The notes under the pieces were generated by a model. The model had not been told where the DNA came from, did not search any database, and saw nothing but the letters and a program-made list of their open reading frames with translations. Of a DNA stretch of 64,000 nucleotides, positions 1 to 12,083 are shown one piece after another. Within the stretch, counting starts at the first letter, position 1. Each line of letters begins with the position of its first letter. Made by a program: the position numbers and the translations under genes. This stretch comes from Podospora pseudocomata (taxonomy: Eukaryota; Ascomycota; Sordariomycetes; Sordariales; Podosporaceae). The DNA is taken from the NCBI RefSeq assembly GCF_035222375.1, contig NW_026946363.1, positions 1,984,001 through 2,048,000 of the forward strand, written 5' to 3'.

Positions 1-179
1 CGGATGAAAGATGGCGAAGGGAAGGTCTGCGAAGTGTCTCCTCCATTTGCTGACCAAGGCTCAACCGAAGATGGTTCGCTCTCATGCTCGGGTGTTCTAG
101 AGGTAGTCTTCTTTTTCGACGTTGAGAAGAGCCGGAACCTCTTCTCAAGCCTCTCGAGCTTATCGAGACCCACGGCCAT
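1..179 (-). CDS. 5' end of an unrecognised gene (partial)
   Basis: An ATG on the minus strand at 179 opens a frame that runs without a stop to the window edge, giving about 59 residues. The product starts with a basic, charged helix-like stretch (MAVGLDKLERLEKRFR) followed by a Lys/Ser/Thr-rich, probably disordered segment. The frame is preferred over the plus-strand frame across the same bases because its ATG begins a regular charged segment and the plus-strand product has no recognisable features. No domain can be recognised in so short a piece, so no function is assigned. The upstream side is the long gene-free stretch that follows. It could also be a first exon that splices onward outside the window. 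Confidence 0.45.
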   Translation of the reverse strand, partial: MAVGLDKLERLEKRFRLFSTSKKKTTSRTPEHESEPSSVEPWSANGGDTSQTFPSPSFI

Positions 180-3100
180 TGTGCTGTCTCGGGCTCGACC
201 AGGTCTGAGAACGCCTGATCAGCAACGGTACAACTTGAGATGTGTGATGAGAGTAAATGTTGATTCGGGGAAACTCACAAGAGATGAGCTGAAGAGAGCG
301 AGAGGTAATCACGGCTGGGGGTCTTGAGTTTGTTTAAAAAGCTGTGTTGCAGTGGTGGGGAGATGGTGAATAATTTGCTGGCTGACTGGCGAAACCCACG
401 ACGAAAGGTGATGAAGAGTCGCAGTGCTGTTCCCAGGAGAATGACGGGCGTGATCGGTGATACAGAGCCTTGATCACTTGCTCATGACGGACATTTCAGT
501 GGGTCTGACAAGGGGAGTGCAGAGCGGAGATGTCGTTGTGGTCGGAGGGAAATTGGTGGTGGCCGTCAAACGGGTTGCTCCTCAGGGTCTCATGAAGATG
601 ATCGAGTTTGTCTCTGCCACACGCTTGTCCGAAGGCCACCTCGAGTTTCTCGAACACGGTGAAACCAAAAGTCGATAGGAGTCTGAGACCTGGCAGGGCT
701 ACTTATGGTCGTAAAAGGGAAGAGGAGCGAGCATTAACGGAGGCGGGTTCGGTGGGTGATATGCTTCTCGAATCTCCTGGCCGACCTTCCGGCACCGTTG
801 GACCGCAGCCAATCCCACGGAGTTTCACCGACAGTGGGAGGGGCACGAGACGAGAGGAGGCCGAAAGAGAAGCAGGAATTTTGAGACGAAAGGCTTTCGC
901 GTCTACGTATGCCAGAAAAAGAAGAAGAAAGAGCACATCACCAGTCCAGGCTAGTGTGGCGGATGCAGGAGGGCGGAGGTCGCTCTTTCCTTCCGAGAGG
1001 CTCGACGTTTGCAGGAGCAGGGACGACTGGATATTTAAGCCAACTTTTTTCTTTTCTTTTTTTTTGCTTGCTTCTGGCTCTATAATCAGCTGGAGGCTGG
1101 ATTTGACATTGGTTCGTCTGAGAGCTCGTTGATGAATTCAAGAGGGGAAAGAAACCTAGGGTCTGGATCCAGGGAGGAGGAGGTCGAGATCAAAGATCAA
1201 AACCAGCTCTAAGGGGAGGACAAACACGGCACAAAGAGTGGGTTGTCATGAAAGAGTAACCTAAACTGATGGATCTCGAGCTGCAAGTGATCCATCTACC
1301 CATGTCGTCCATCCCAACCTTTGAGAGCATCTCAAGCCCTCCAAGCCTCCCCTCCCGTGGTTCCCTTCGGCCCGGCAGATGGGGATCATTGCATCCCTGT
1401 ACAACCTCTTTCTCCCTGACTCTCAACCAGCAAGACAACCCCCATGTTTGGCCATCGATGGTGGACACTGTGTTGCGGCAGATCGGCTCATGAATACATC
1501 ATCCTCAAGCCCATGTCCAGATGCCTGTTTTCATGATCCGTCTTTGTCAACTCCCACGCTCGAGTGGCAAGAAAGGAAGCCGTCCAGCTTGGCCAAGGCT
1601 TATACGGAAGAAGCAATGCTGAAAAAGCAATATCAACGACGACAAAACAGGCAGTGTTGCGAGCGGGAGAGAGGGGACCTGGATGGACGGCGACGAAAAC
1701 AGAAGTTGGGATATCGGCGCACAGACGCTGACTGGGAACGTTAACAACGGTTGAGGTCCGTCCCCCTCCAGGGATCACATCAAGGGCAACATGCACCGTC
1801 GCATCGCGGGGGGGGGGTGATTGAAAAGATCACATTGGCGGTGACTTCCTTTTCCCATCTCTCCTCTTTCCCGATTCCGCTTTATGAGAGTGCCAGCCCC
1901 CCGCGTCAAGACCTGTCAGCCGTGCCGCAACTGCTACGAGCCAGGATTCGACCCCACCCAGAGAGGGCCTTCTCAACCCTGCCCCCGCCCCAATTTTTCA
2001 ACTTCAGGGTAGCATTCTGGCGAGAGCCGCCTTGGATTTCGTCCGAACTCGACATCACATCACCACCCACTCCCACACTCCTTTTCCCGACACCGGCACT
2101 CGACGTCTCGAGGATTCCGACATCTCAACCTCTTGCATAATGCGGTGAGAGAGTCCCAGGGCTTTTGTGCTGCCTGCATTGCGGCCTGCCTGGTTACGGC
2201 CGCGTATGGTTGATGATGAGCGGGACAGTTTCCTCCTGTCTTGAACATCGGCAGCCCCCTCTACCTACCTATCCTCAAAGTTTTTTTGTTTGTCGCTGCC
2301 CTGTTGCAAAGAGGCGGAGATCGACAATGCATGACAGCAAGGCTGCTTGTGCTAATGTAGGTCTTTCAGCGCCATTTGCTCCCCGCTCCAATCATCCCTT
2401 CGTAGCCATCACTTCTCAGATCTCAGTAGACAGCCAGAGTTGACCCCTGGCTAGCCACCACTTGCATCTGTCATTTTGACAGCCAGCTCTAGCTTCTTGA
2501 CAGCATTTTCAGCTGAGGGTTTTCTGGTCATGAGGATCGATCTCCAGGATCCTGGTATCTCAAAAAATCCCAGATCACGATGGCTCCCCACGACATCTCA
2601 AGCTCGGATCTGGCTTCTGACTTTCAATCCTGGGCTAGTGCCATTGGATCATTGAGGGGTCAAACGGCGTGCTGCTGTAATAAGTGCAAACAATGGGTTT
2701 GCACTTTTCGCTTGACACAGTATACCGGAGCGTGCATGGGTTTGATGCAGTTTTCTTCTTTTCCTCCTATTGCATTACCTTTCACAACCTGCTGGCCATA
2801 CATGTGGTCAGAATCATCCTCACGTATCGGGTCAACCCCCGAGCAGCACCGTGACGCGTGTGTTGCTGTAGCTTCCCTTGTGGTTGGGCAATCCAACATA
2901 GGATATCCTCTCGGCCCGGCCCCCAGTGGTCGAGAACATTTACCGACCCTCCTACTGGCAGAGTCTGGAGTCACTCATTGCCTCTGATGCCAACAATGAC
3001 GGACCCAGAGCGGCCCGGAAGTGAATCCGCTGGCTTGTTAGCGTCTTGCTTTAAGATGTGAGAAGCCAGCTTCCGCGGTTGGCGAGGACCCTCACTGGCT

Positions 3101-4992
3101 AGAGTGTGTCCTATACGCATACAGGATCTTGACAGCTTTAGGCCTCGCGTACACAGCAGCAGCATTGCATCCCGTTCACTTACAGCTGCTTCAGGCACGA
3201 GGCTACACAATGTCACACTGGGACGCAGCAACTAGCGGCGCTGGCGGCGGTGGCGAAGGGACATACTCGCACCGCCTTGGTTCTCTGTTGCAGTTGGAAA
3301 CGTGTCAGGACCTGGTGTATCACCTTGCCCCCGGGACTCTGGGATTTTTGTCTCGAGAGTCATTTATCCTCTGGGCCTCCGAAAGGGTTATCTCGGACCC
3401 AGCTATGACGCTGGACGCTGGAAAGGCGGGTTTGCCCGAGCCAATCGCTCGGTCGGGACTCGAAAGAAAAGCAACAAGGGGACTTGACCGAGGTGCCGTA
3501 GCGCCGGGTCAAAGACGAAAAAGCTCACCCACGCACGGTGAGGAAAAACATCCAGACCGGGTCGTCCTTTTGCTTGTGGATTCGGGGTTGCTGGGGAGCG
3601 AACCTCTGTATGTCACAGTGTGTGGTCGAGCGAGCCGAGGCTGCGAGTATCCGGTGTCAGTCAAAGTATGTCCCTTTCCTCCTGTCGTCATGCCGTCGAC
3701 CTCGAATACGATGATATGATAACCGCGAGACTTGGGGCTGAAAAAACGACAGAAGCTGTACGCCCGTAACCACCTGAGGGAGAGACGCTCGAAAGCTAAT
3801 TCCTTGGCTGTTGGGTATTGTGTTACTCTCACTTCTCACCATGTTGCTGTCAAAACAGCGGAGAGCGTCCGCCACAGTGTGGGATGGACAAGCAGCACAC
3901 GCAGTTGTGGCTGCGAGTACCTACCTGAATGTGCTCGACTAGACACAGCCCCCCAGCACACACGCGCGCTTGACCCTTAGGAGAATTCCGCGCAGAATAA
4001 TATTTTTCATGCTGTTTCTCGTAGATTCCTTGCTTAAAAATTCCAAGCAGCTGGGCGGTTCTCTAGCGGAGGATATCACGGCCTTGCCAGTTGGCACAGT
4101 TCCTCTACTTACATCCAATGATGAGGATTTCCGTGTGTGTGGGATTTCCGGTCCCAGCAGCGGCAGCAGCGGCAACCGGCACACTACGGCTGAGAAAATG
4201 GGAGGAGGTGAGGTAAAGTAAGATAATGTACTGCCTGTCGCTTCCCGCGAGAGGAGCCCCCCCGTTATCTACCGACCTCACTCAGATCCAACCCCTTGGA
4301 CGCTGGGTGATGATGGGCGGCGGCCCGTTTGACCTGGAGCGGACCGGGGAGAGGGGATCGTACAGGTGCCGCACGGAGGGTTTTATGTACGAAGGGGATT
4401 ATCTCGATCTCGGATGCTCCCCCTTCCCCAAGATATTGGTGAGTATATGTGTCCAAGCGTGCTCATGATATATTGACCTTTCGGTCTAATATATTCTTTG
4501 TGCTCTTTTCTTCTTTCTTCTACTCTATACGGTTGTCTGGGGAATGGTTTCATAGCAATGCCCATATCCGAGATATTGGGGTCTCAACACCCCTCACAAT
4601 TTTTTTTTCATTTTCTTTTCTTTGCGGAAATGTTTCATGTTACGCCATGTTGTAGATTAGAGTAGAGCATGGTAGACATGAACACGTAAGCCCCATTTTG
4701 TACTGTTTCGTTGTCAATCTTTCTCTATTCCCATCTTGATTATCATTATCGCCCAGAAAAGAGAGAGAGAGAACGTCATAAACTTCATCCACACCTTCCC
4801 TATGGTGGTGGTCTCTGAAAACGGGATCATCGCCCAGACGGCATCCTACATAATCACCCTTTTTTCCCCCCTTCGCCTCCTCGCGCATCTGCGGGATATG
4901 TAATGCGAGGGGCCGCGGGTCGCGCCCGACGCACAGATATGGTACATGCTTAATGCTGCCGGTAAAGGGAGAGAGGGGGGGAAGAGGAAAAC
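180..4992. other. 4.8 kb spacer without a convincing gene
   Basis: Open frames here are short, on both strands, and their products are low in recognisable structure. The sequence has pyrimidine-rich stretches (around 1047-1070), a G-run near 1810 and no splice-linked frames I could join. It lies upstream of the minus-strand gene that leaves the window at base 1 and downstream of the NAD(P)HX dehydratase gene. It is therefore probably a long promoter and leader region plus a 3' UTR. The frame at 2580-2987 starts with a reasonable ATG but its product is not protein-like enough to call. Confidence 0.5.
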
Positions 4993-6470
4993 TCAGAGTT
5001 TGGAAACATCCTCATCCACCTCCCCAAAAATGTTCAGAAAGGCGGTATGCACCTCATCAGTGAGGTCACTGGCTTGAAGACTGCGGCCTCTTTTGGCAAA
5101 GGCAAGGCGGGAGCACTCCTACATGGCTTTTCGTCAGCGCTTGTTCATCTAGAAGCATGATATCTTTCATATCCTCAAGAAGAAAAAAGAAAAAGGCACT
5201 CACTCTCGTAATCGCACTCCCCCCAAAAACCGCCAACCCCGCCGTCTCCTCCTCCTTCATCTTGTGTTTAACATCCCACAACCCCTCATGATAAGCCTTC
5301 CTCCACCCCAAAAAAGTAGCAATACTCCCCGTGAGCGTATCCCCCTGCCCACCACTCCTCTTCTTCCCGCCCTCCAAGTCAACACTATACGTTACTGTCC
5401 CGTTGCTGAGGTGATCTTTTCCCCCCTTTTGCAAAACCAACACCCCTCCCAACTCCCTAGCCAACCGTTCCACTCTATCTGTCTCCTTGCCCTCCTTTGC
5501 CACCTCCTTCTCTATATTCAGTGCCTTGGCCAGTCTCTCAAACTCAACTACGTTGGGGGTGAGGACAGCCTCTTGGTAACCCCTTACAAGGTCGGGGTCG
5601 TTGCAGATGAGGAGGAGGGCGTCAGCGTCGAGGACTATGGGCATGTTTTGTTTCTTAGCCGCTTGGATGACCAAAGCAACGGTTTTTTGCATGAGGGGGT
5701 CACGGCCTAAGCCGGGGCCGATGACAAGGACATGGAGGCGGGAGAGGAGGGGGATGATTCTCGAGGCGATTTCGGACGGGTCGGTGTCGTGTTTGCTGGC
5801 GGTGGAGGGGTCGCTGTCCTCGCCGGCGGGTTTGGCGGGGGAGGAAGGGAGGGAGCGCATCAGGGGGTGGACCATTAGGTTGGGGGAGTAGGTTTTGATT
5901 ACGGTTGCTGCGGTGGGAGTGCAGATTACATGGGACTGTAAGGGTCATGGTGCTTAGTAAAGTGTATATGGAGGTGTGAGGGTATATCTTCATGGTGGTC
6001 AGTCCCCAAAAGCAGGGCGAGGTAGGGTGAAGATCTCAAGGTGATGTTCAAAGGAGTAGTTAAAGATAGAAGATGAAGAAACACATACCAAATCACACCC
6101 CAACCTAGCACTCGCCATAGCAGAAAAGTACGGCGCCCCCGTGTAATCCTCACTCCCGCCGATCACGGCTACTCTTCCCATCTGCCCTGTATTCTCATTC
6201 ATCAGCATGTCTTCTTTAACTCTCCTTACTCTCCTCACCCCCAATATCTCACCCTCCTACTTCAACCACCACGGGGAGGTAAAACAGACAGATAACGGTA
6301 AACGTGGACATAATAAACCAAATCGAATGTAGGGAGAGAAAACAACCGTCTCACTCACCCTTATGAAACCTCTCCAACATAGGCGGAATCAACTGCCTCA
6401 CCCTCCCCAAAATCTCCTTCGTAGCAGAAGACATACTGGCTTCGCTATTCGGGGTTCCACTGCTGCTCAT
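4993..6470 (-). CDS. NAXD: ATP-dependent (S)-NAD(P)H-hydrate dehydratase
   Basis: This is the repair enzyme that uses ATP to dehydrate S-NADHX and S-NADPHX, damaged forms of NAD(P)H, back to the active cofactors (family of human NAXD/CARKD and yeast Nnr2; ribokinase-like YjeF C-terminal fold). Four exons give 355 residues: 6470-6359, 6186-6089, 5935-5204 and 5118-4993, with introns beginning GTGAGT, GTATGT and GTGAGT. The joined frame shows [14 protein letters not shown] near residue 77, the GPGLG loop at 143-147, VLDADAL at 171-177 and GGQGDTLTG at 265-273, whose Asp269 is the expected catalytic base. Start choice: ATG at 6470. A second in-frame ATG twelve codons later is also possible. No obvious mitochondrial leader is visible. 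The epimerase partner (NAXE) is not in the window. Confidence 0.95.
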
Positions 6471-7050
6471 CTCTACACCTCCATGTTAACCCCCTAAACT
6501 CAAAAAACAACACTAGCATAAGATGGATAAGATGGGATGAACCTCTCTCTCTTTGCCTCGAATGAGGGGCAAGAGCTTGCTTACCTCCTTGCAATTTGGA
6601 GCCGTTGTTGAATCAGGAACAAACTACCCGTGGTCTCAACTCAAATGTGTCTCAGTCGGTAAATCAACTAATTCAATGCGGCTGCAATGAGTGAAAGATC
6701 GTATTGGTGATTGTCAAATTGGTTGCAAGTTCTGGTGTAAATTGACGTTCGTTCGCCAAGGACCCATCATGATGTCACCAAAGTACCCAGTGGAGGGGGT
6801 TCGGGCGGTTGCTCCTAGCTCCCGTGCCCCACATCCATATCATCATCAAAGCACAAAACCACCAAGTCATGGAAGACTGTCGTCCTGAAAAGGCGATGAA
6901 AGCAAATCAAGGTGTTTTGACAGATAGTTGATAGGCGTTTAAACATCGCTGGGATGCCTCCAATAATGCTAAATAGGCCTTATAGTGTTATCATGAGGCC
7001 TTCAACATAATCAGCAGGCCTTGAATATTTATTAATACGCATTGAAAGAT

Positions 7051-7088
<38 letters not shown>

Positions 7089-7530
7089 GGATACCTTGAA
7101 AGATAGTCAAGAGGCCTTAAATATGAATGAGCAGGCCTCAAATATGTATCAGTAAGCCTTGAAACGTAATCAAATGGCCTTATGACATAGCCAAGAGATA
7201 TTTCTGTTACTTTTCAAGGCCTTGAAAGGACATAGCATTCTCCATTGTCATATTCACAAGATATCAGGCAAACAGCCTAGGGACAGTTCGTGTATCATAT
7301 TCAATGACAAAAGGAATCGAGTGCTTGATTGAGTCTTAACGCTCTATTTTACAATGGTTTTCACCGGAGAAAATCTCCCCTCCTGACGGGTCCTTTTCTC
7401 AGTCAAGCACCCTTTTGAGACGGAACACCTGCTCTAGAAACACATGGACTCGGCGGTATAGACACCCCTCCCCTTTCCCTCACTGATGGCCCCAGGAACT
7501 CCGCGACGTAACGTTTTATATTATGTGCAT
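6471..7530. other. Spacer between NAXD promoter and atp1 3' end
   Basis: About 1.06 kb without a gene. It contains the NAXD upstream region on the left, an interrupted minisatellite in the middle (annotated separately) and the presumed 3' UTR of the ATP synthase alpha gene on the right. No other coding frame is supported. Confidence 0.6.
6952..7240. repeat. Degenerate ~21-bp minisatellite split by a T34 tract
   Basis: About ten imperfect units of 20-22 bases, each beginning with a variant of AGGCCTTGAAATAT and ending with a variant of AATCAG, run through this stretch. Between the fifth and sixth unit lies an uninterrupted run of 34 T (7054-7087). Many differences between units are C/T or G/A changes. 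It sits between the divergent end of the NAXD promoter and the atp1 3' end. No coding frame crosses it. A retroposed poly-A tail or a simple slippage tract are both possible origins of the T-run. Confidence 0.8.
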
Positions 7531-9828
7531 TTAACCGAGGAAGCCCTTGGTGAAGGTGGAGATGACGTCCTTCAGTCTAGCCTCAAGGTCCTTGCTGATG
7601 GCGCCCTCCTTCTCGATGGTGGCAAGGAGGTCAGCCTCGTTGGTCTTGAGGTGAGAGAGGAAGTCAGCCTCCCACTGGAGGATCTTGGCAACGGGGACCT
7701 GGTCGAGGAAACCGTTGACACCGGCGAAGATAAGGGGGACCATCTCGTTGACGGCCATGGGGGAGTACTGCTTCTGCTTGAGGAGCTCGGTCAACTGTAG
7801 GATAGTGTTAGTCAGCTGTATTCTATTCTCAAAAATTGAGTAAACCTACGCGTTCACCACGGTTGAGGGTCTGCTTGGTGGCGGCATCAAGATCGGAACC
7901 GAACTGGGCGAAGGCAGCGACCTCACGGTACTGGGCCAAGAAGAGCTTGAGCGAACCAGCGACTTGCTTCATGGCCTTGAGTTGGGCAGCGGAACCGACA
8001 CGAGAGACGGAAAGACCGACGTTGATGGCGGGACGGATACCCTTGTAGAAAAGCTCAGCCTCCAAGAAGATCTGACCGTCAGTGATGGAAATGACGTTGG
8101 TAGGAATGTAGGCAGACACATCACCACCCTGGGTCTCAATGACGGGAAGGGCAGTCATGGAACCACCACCGTGCTTGTCGTTCATCTTGGCAGCACGCTC
8201 GAGGAGACGAGAGTGGAGGTAGAAAACGTCACCGGGGTAGGCCTCACGTCCGGGGGGACGACGGAGAAGAAGGGACATCTGACGGTAAGCAACGGCCTGC
8301 TTGGACAGATCGTCGAAGATGACGAGAGAGTGCTTGCCGTTGTCACGGAACCACTCGCCGATGGAAGCGCCGGTGAAGGGTGCCAAATATTGAAGCGGCT
8401 GGATTTTTCTGTCAGTAAAGAAGCCTCAAGAGCGAGAGAGGACGTGGGAGAAAGGGGGGAAAGGGGTTGAGGGTTGGGGGTTGTTGATGAGGGTTAGGGT
8501 TGGGTTTTTGGGGAGACATACAGCAGCCTCGGAGGCGGTGGCGGCGACGACGATGGAGTACTTCATGGCGTCGTTCTCCTCGAGGGTCTTTACGAGCTGG
8601 GCGACAGTGGAGCGCTTCTGGCCGACGGCGACGTAGATGCAGTAAAGCTTCTTGGTCTCGTCGTTGCCGCTGTTCCACCGCTTCTGGTTGAGCATGGCAT
8701 CGAGAGCGACGGCAGTCTTGCCGGTCTGACGATCACCAATGATCAACTCACGCTGACCACGACCAATGGGGACCATGGCGTCGATGGACTTGAGACCAGT
8801 CTGCACGGGCTGGTTGACGGACTTGCGGGGAAGAATGCCGGGGGCCTTGAGCTGGGCACGACGCTTCTCCTTGGTGTTGATGGGGCCCTTGCCATCGATG
8901 GGGTTGCCGAGAGCATCGACGACACGGCCGAGAAGCTCGGGGCCGACGGGAACGTCGACAATTTCGCCGGTACGCTTGACGGTCTCGCCCTCCTTGACAA
9001 GACGATCAGAACCGAAAAGCACGACACCGACCTGGCCGGCCTCCAAGTTCATGCACATGCCCTTGACGCCAGAGGCGAACCTAGCAGGGGTGTTAGTTCG
9101 ATATCCGGGATATCAAAAAGCACGGATCAAGGTTTTTCTCAACGTACTCGACAAGCTCCTCAGCCTGGACATTGGCCATGCCGTGCACACGGGCGATACC
9201 ATCACTATTCAGGGACTCGGGTCAGTGTCTATGTTCGCTATTACGGTTTGAGCGGTGAACGCGGGGGGTCCAAGATGAGGCCGTAGCAACACAAGCTTCG
9301 CTGTTTGCTCCCGTCCTCGTCCCAGCCATGCCACCGCCAAGCCCCTCATGTATTTCTGGAAAAAACGTACCCGACGGAGAGGACACGACCGGTCTCGGCG
9401 AGGTTGGACTCCTCCTGGACACCGCGGATTCTCTGCTCAAGGATGGAAGAGACCTCAGTCGGGGAGGCCTTGGCCTCGGCGAAGGTGCGGGCCTGGATGG
9501 CAGCGGGTGCGGCATTTCGCTGTGGACGGACCAGTTAGCCAACCGAAGACCGAGAGGGGCGCAAAAACAGTGAGCATAATTGTGTGAGGTGCCCATTGCC
9601 CATCGCGCACCGGTCCCAATGCCCCGGCGGCATAACAAAAAAGCTTCATGAAGCTCGCCGACAGCCGGCCGGGGACATTGAGATTGATTCGGGGCGTCGA
9701 GTGATGGAATTGGGATCGGGTCGGCCGGGCGGAGAGAGGTGATGTGTGCTACTAACCACAGCGAGTCTGCTGGTGGCAGAGAGAGCGCCCACGGCGCGCG
9801 TGCTCTGTCTGAGGGCGTTCCGGAACAT
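7531..9828 (-). CDS. atp1: Mitochondrial F1F0-ATP synthase subunit alpha
   Basis: Regulatory nucleotide-binding subunit of the F1 catalytic hexamer in the mitochondrial matrix. Six exons give 549 residues, the normal length: 9828-9757, 9519-9371, 9204-9148, 9080-8522, 8398-7850 and 7794-7531. Donors are GTTAGT, GTACGT, GTACGT, GTATGT and GTAGGT. The N terminus ([16 protein letters not shown]) is an Arg/Ser-rich mitochondrial import leader with no acidic residues. The Walker A motif GDRQTGKT is at 208-215, and the alpha/beta signature [17 protein letters not shown] and the C-terminal helical domain follow in the fifth and sixth exons. The very short third exon (57 bases) is needed to keep the beta-barrel segment [20 protein letters not shown] intact. 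The fourth intron (8399-8521) reads as telomere-like CCCTAACCCT on the coding strand. Confidence 0.97.
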
Positions 9829-10600
9829 CCTGACGAGGTATATGGGGCCTCTTCAAAATAGGGAAAACAATTGCAAGCGGGTTGCAATTGCGTGGAGGGG
9901 AGATTTAGACGGAGAGGTTGATGGAAGATTGGAGAGCCGGCGTGAGGAAAATTGTCGAGAAGGGCTGGTTGGCCTTGGTTCCCAGCACAGAGTGGGTCAG
10001 AAGCTCCGGGGCAACCAATCAACAGACGGAGAGAATTTTGCTCAATCAAGGCTCCCGAGTTCCCCACCTGGCATCTTCAAAAACCTGAGCTGGATCGAGC
10101 TGCCCGACACAGCTCTCGCAACTACAAAAGATATGGTGGTGTAGACGAACGAAACCATGGGGTCCTTCCCTGTCAATTCGTGGCATTTTCTTCTCGTCGA
10201 GGCCAACCTGCTGTCACGCCCAAACCTCAGGGGTTCTTCCCCCCATATATCCCTCTCCTCTTACCAACGGTTGTTCAGCACCTGGTTTCCCGGGTAATCC
10301 CGGAGAATTGCAAGAAGGAGCTCTGACCAATTCCGATCCAAGCTGCCATCGACATCACACACACACGGGTGTCTTCAGCCAACCACATCGACTTGGCCAA
10401 CACCAAAAGCTCTTGGTTTCATATTGACAGGTTTACGGAAATTCTCAATCTATCAACAAAAAGCACTAGTACCCTTGGAAAAAATGCTCCAGGCATTCTA
10501 GTCATTCTTCAATATCTTCCGGCTTCAACCCCTCATGAGCCCCTCATGTCGCAATACTCGGTCTTGGCGTCCTGTCCTCAACCAGTCCCTTAATGCTAAG
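9829..10600. other. Promoter-side spacer of atp1
   Basis: About 770 bases between the atp1 start and the stop of the next minus-strand gene. It should hold the atp1 promoter and leader and the neighbour's 3' UTR. Open frames are short and overlap atp1 antisense frames. No distinct TATA-like or repeated element was identified. Confidence 0.5.
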
Positions 10601-12083
10601 CTACTCAAAGTCACGGGAAAACATGTCAAACTCCCACTCGATAATGCCATCCTCTTGATACGTTGGCATCAATGTCCCCGATATTTCCCGGACAGCCAGG
10701 TCGATATCCAGCGGCTCGCCGAACACACTGACGAGAAATGTTAGCATCGGCACTCAGTTATATCACAGAGTCGGAAACCTTACACCAATCGTCGGATAAA
10801 AGGGGCCGCCGACAGATCAGCTACCCTTTGCATGCAGTCTGCTACATTCTCAAAGGGTTCGCAATCCACGTCCGAGGAGACCTTCATGTCCCGAACCCAT
10901 ATCGCAAAAACGGTCAAGACATCTTCCTCTTCCTCTTGGAGTAGGAACTTCTTGTCATCCTCCGAGTTCAGCTTGGGGTGGAAAATCGCCTCAAAAGTTT
11001 GTTTGGCCATTTGCGCAGCTTCCGGGTCTCTGACCCTTGGTTGTTCGGCTGCATCTGGTTCGAGGTGAAAAGCCCGGTATGCGGCCAAGAACACCGATAG
11101 TTGTTCGAGGATCTCATCCTCGGAGAACCACTCATTGGCAAGGGCAAATGAAGGGTTGGCAGAATGTTCGGTTGATATGGCCTGGCAGGAGCTGTGTGAC
11201 CCAAGCTGTAGTTCAGCTTGGGTATTTGTTTCTGTTTCTTTTCGTCAGCATCAGCTCTGTTGTTGCTTCCCACTCATTGTCTCGTTCACTTACTGGTTTC
11301 GGTAATCGGAGTGTTGCCTGGGTCGATGGCAACACGAGTAGAGCCAACCAGATCAATGGTGAGCTGCTGGATATGCTGGAGTGACTGTCCAGTTGCCGGC
11401 TCCTGGTATTGCGCCTCAGAGTACCCCTCGTCTTCGACATCGACACCCATACTGCGCCTTGCCTTCTTAGGACGGGGAGCGCATGGAGAACCAGGAGCGC
11501 GCTTCGACCCTGTACGGATTGGAGTGTCAGGTGTCAACGGAGGGACCTGGCCAAAAATTAAGGCCTGCATCGACAATATCACAGTTGGCGTGTGAGATGA
11601 AGTTGTCACTCGGGGTGTCTCCAGAGAGTCTTTGCTCGGACGGTGAGTTTTTTCTTGATCATTGGAATCATTGGCATCAGACGCCTGGCTAGGGGTGCTC
11701 GGGGCGTCTGTGTTGCTTTCGCTCCCAAGAGTGAGAGAAGGTGGTCTGGACGGCAACAGCTGCGAAAACAAACAACCTATGCCGGTCATCGTCTGGTTGT
11801 CTGGTCCTTCCTCCAGCTCCGGAGGCGGCGTTGCAGGGGCAGAAAGCGGAACAGGAGCTGCTGAAAGCCTGCCAAACAGCCACGAGCCGCGTCTAGCTGG
11901 CTCCTCGGGCACATTCATTTCAAGACTGGTATGGCCTTCTGTGCTTGAGGTTGTCTTCGACGTGTTGGTTGAGGTCCGTTCGGGGCAGACCAGTGGGTCT
12001 GGTTTATCAACCTGCCAGTTTGTCAGAACGAAGTGTAGTGCTTGCCAATGACTACTACCAACCATTTGAATGCTGCTGGACAT
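10601..12083 (-). CDS. Unrecognised protein, 449 aa
   Basis: Three exons join cleanly: 12083-11294, 11216-10784 and 10727-10601, with donors GTAAGT and GTAAGG, to give 449 residues. The first acceptor ends in AAG, which is less usual, and the preceding intron could be drawn slightly differently. Residues 1 to about 260 are Ser/Thr/Pro-rich and look disordered, with a basic patch (RPKKARRS) that could be a nuclear signal. The last 170 residues look folded and acidic (NEWFSEDEILEQLSVFLAAYR onward, then VFGEPLDIDLAVREISGTL and a terminal EWEFDMFSRDFE). I do not recognise the family. The start is the first ATG in a frame that stays open upstream. A nuclear regulatory role is only a guess from composition. 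Confidence 0.75.

Noticed and set aside
2580-2987. A 135-codon frame with an ATG in fair context.
   Set aside because: The product changes composition abruptly, is rich in Cys and Trp without pattern and has no splice partners.
9222-10067. A 281-codon minus-strand frame across atp1 exons and introns.
   Set aside because: It reads through two atp1 introns and the atp1 start in a different frame; the spliced ATP synthase alpha reading is clear.
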